Positions 62,966 to 64,000 of a DNA stretch of 64,000 nucleotides are shown here, piece by piece. The position numbers were made by a program, and so were the translations under genes. The notes beneath the pieces were generated by a model. The model did not search any database. It had not been told where the DNA came from and was given only the letters and a program-made list of their open reading frames with translations. Within the stretch, counting starts at the first letter, position 1. Every line of letters starts with the position of its first letter. This DNA is from Mycoplasma anserisalpingitidis (lineage in GTDB: Bacteria; Bacillota_I; Bacilli_A; Mycoplasmatales; Metamycoplasmataceae), in the NCBI RefSeq assembly GCF_007859615.1, contig NZ_CP042295.1, positions 806,001-870,000 of the forward strand. The letters are read 5' to 3'.

Positions 62966-63229
62966 ATGGTAGATTATTCAGATTATTCAACATTCTCAAC
63001 TGCTTCAGGACAGAATTTACCATATGTAGTTATACAAGTTACATTAAAAGAAAAATTTCTTGGTACAGGTTCTGCAAACTTAGAAGATTTGGAAAGTGTT
63101 ATAAATGCACAAGTAGCAAAAGGATATAGATTGCATACTATTTCAACTGTAAATAGTTCAAGTAAAGGATTGTTGGGTGGAGATAGAATTCAAGCGACAA
63201 TGGTTTTTGAAAGAAACGATATAAGATAA
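62966..63229 (+). CDS. DUF4177-like small protein
   Basis: An 87-residue protein with YVVIQVTLKEKF, LEDLESVINAQVAKGYRLHTIS and ATMVFER, the strand-helix-strand pattern of DUF4177, whose function is unknown. AGGGG lies upstream of the ATG. It is followed by a terminator and may share the lplA transcript. Confidence 0.75.
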   Translation: MVDYSDYSTFSTASGQNLPYVVIQVTLKEKFLGTGSANLEDLESVINAQVAKGYRLHTISTVNSSSKGLLGGDRIQATMVFERNDIR

Positions 63230-63232
63230 TTT

Positions 63233-63256
63233 TCATGCCTTAGGCATGATTTTTAT
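63233..63256 (+). terminator. Terminator after the DUF4177-like gene
   Basis: The 7-bp stem TCATGCC/GGCATGA (63233-63249) is followed by a T-run. Confidence 0.8.
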
Positions 63257-63306
63257 TATTAAATTCAATAATAAAACATTTTTAAAATGGTATTATTAAT
63301 ACTAAT

Positions 63307-63867
63307 ATGAGATTAATTGTTGGTTTAGGAAACCCCGGTAGAGAATATGAATTAACAAGACATAACGCTGGGTTTATGGTTATTGATAAAATTTGTGAAA
63401 AATTAAATGTTTCATTAAATAAGAGTAGAGCAAATGGTGAATTTGTCAAGGTTGATGATTTAATTATTGCAAAGCCATTAACTTATATGAACAATTCAGG
63501 TGACTTTGTTGCTAATCTTTGTTCATTTTTCAAAATTTCATGAGATGATGTTTTAGTTATTCATGATGAGAAAGACTTTAGAGTTGGTCAAGCATCAATT
63601 AAAATTGGTGGTAGTGATGCTGGACATAATGGTATAAAAAATATAACTCAAAGATTAGGAAACTCAAACTACAAAAGAATTAGAATTGGAATAGGGCAAA
63701 ACCCCAATAAAGAACTAAAAGATCATGTGCTTGGTCGCTTCAGTAGTGAAGAATTATTATTTTTAGAACCAGTGCTAAATTTAGCTGCAGATGCTGCTAT
63801 TTCATTCGCTTTTAATGATATCACAACTGTAATGAACTCTTTTAATGGTAAGTTAAAAAGAGGGTAG
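63307..63867 (+). CDS. pth: Peptidyl-tRNA hydrolase
   Basis: A 186-residue Pth that releases tRNA from stalled peptidyl-tRNA. LIVGLGNPGREYELTRHNAGF with catalytic His, the Asn of YMNNSG, VIHDEKDF and GGSDAGHNGI are canonical. The stop is adjacent to the tilS start, a conserved pth-tilS order. Confidence 0.97.
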
Positions 63868-64000
63868 ATGCATAATCTAAAAAAACTTAAAAATAAAAAA
63901 ATATTAATTGCTGTTAGTGGTGGACCTGATAGCATGTTTTTGTTATATCAATGTAATAAATTAAATCTTGATATTGATGTTGCATTTGTTAACTATAATC
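63868..64000 (+). CDS. tilS: tRNA(Ile)-lysidine synthase TilS (N-terminal part)
   Basis: The first 44 codons are visible before the window ends. The PP-loop ILIAVSGGPDSMFLLY is the ATP-binding signature of TilS, which modifies C34 of tRNA-Ile to lysidine. The location directly after pth supports the call. Confidence 0.9.
   Translation, partial: MHNLKKLKNKKILIAVSGGPDSMFLLYQCNKLNLDIDVAFVNYN

Noticed and set aside
1-64000. tRNA genes and CRISPR arrays
   Set aside because: Reading both strands I found no cloverleaf with a T-loop GTTCRAATC and no regularly spaced repeats; a tRNAscan run would confirm the absence.

Overview
This is a piece of a mollicute chromosome. The DNA is very AT-rich, and nearly every long gene is readable only if TGA codes for tryptophan (genetic code 4). 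The P80-P60-HinT gene set (18.7-22.4 kb), first described in Mycoplasma hominis, suggests a relative of the hominis group. That placement is inference. Where TGA codons or a frame break divided a gene, I joined the pieces by hand.

Layout. 0-1.5 kb: end of a nitroreductase gene and an alcohol dehydrogenase. 1.5-6.9 kb (minus): a tight replication/repair operon dnaX-ebfC-recR-tmk-holB-rsmI. 6.9-9.6 kb: an IS1634-like insertion sequence flanked by a 215-bp exact direct repeat. 9.5-10.6 kb: a YwaF-like membrane protein and a 38-residue basic peptide. 10.7-13.6 kb: a PC4/YdbC-like protein and a DpnII-type (GATC) restriction-modification locus with a decayed second methylase. 13.6-16.3 kb: ffh and an aminopeptidase C. 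16.5-17.9 kb: three overlapping genes for small two-helix membrane proteins. 18.2-22.4 kb: thioredoxin, HinT, P60 and P80. 22.6-26 kb: a hypothetical gene, an isolated 5S rRNA gene, and yidC-rnpA-rpmH.

26-34.7 kb: serS, a small defence-like cluster (Fic, AbiEi-like, methylase plus candidate nuclease), galU, a methyltransferase, Dps and MnmE. 34.7-37.8 kb: probable oriC with dnaA, dnaN and an S4-domain gene. Genes left of it run mostly leftwards and most to its right run rightwards, as expected around an origin. 37.9-42.8 kb (minus): a methylase remnant, a transglutaminase-like lipoprotein and a broken coiled-coil surface gene, bracketed by inverted copies of a hairpin sequence. 42.8-53.3 kb: asnA, a RecD2-like helicase, two M13 metallopeptidases, tatD, rsmA, prs and rsmG.

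53.4-61.1 kb is the most unusual locus. It holds two fused ABC transporter/FtsX-type permeases that both start with TTG, a secreted Trp-rich 212-residue protein with an AKA signal-peptidase site, a membrane-anchored 543-residue protein of unknown function, and a type I signal peptidase. Together they look like a self-contained export and processing system, possibly for a bacteriocin-like product. 61.1-64 kb: lplA, an alpha/beta hydrolase, a DUF4177-like protein, pth and the start of tilS.

Two observations run through the window. First, four exact tandem duplications all have a period of exactly 127 bp. Three are in the insertion sequence and one in the coiled-coil gene; removing them restores reading frames, so they look like assembly errors. 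Second, many genes have TATAAT or TAAAAT ending 6-7 bases before the ATG with no Shine-Dalgarno sequence, which implies leaderless mRNAs.
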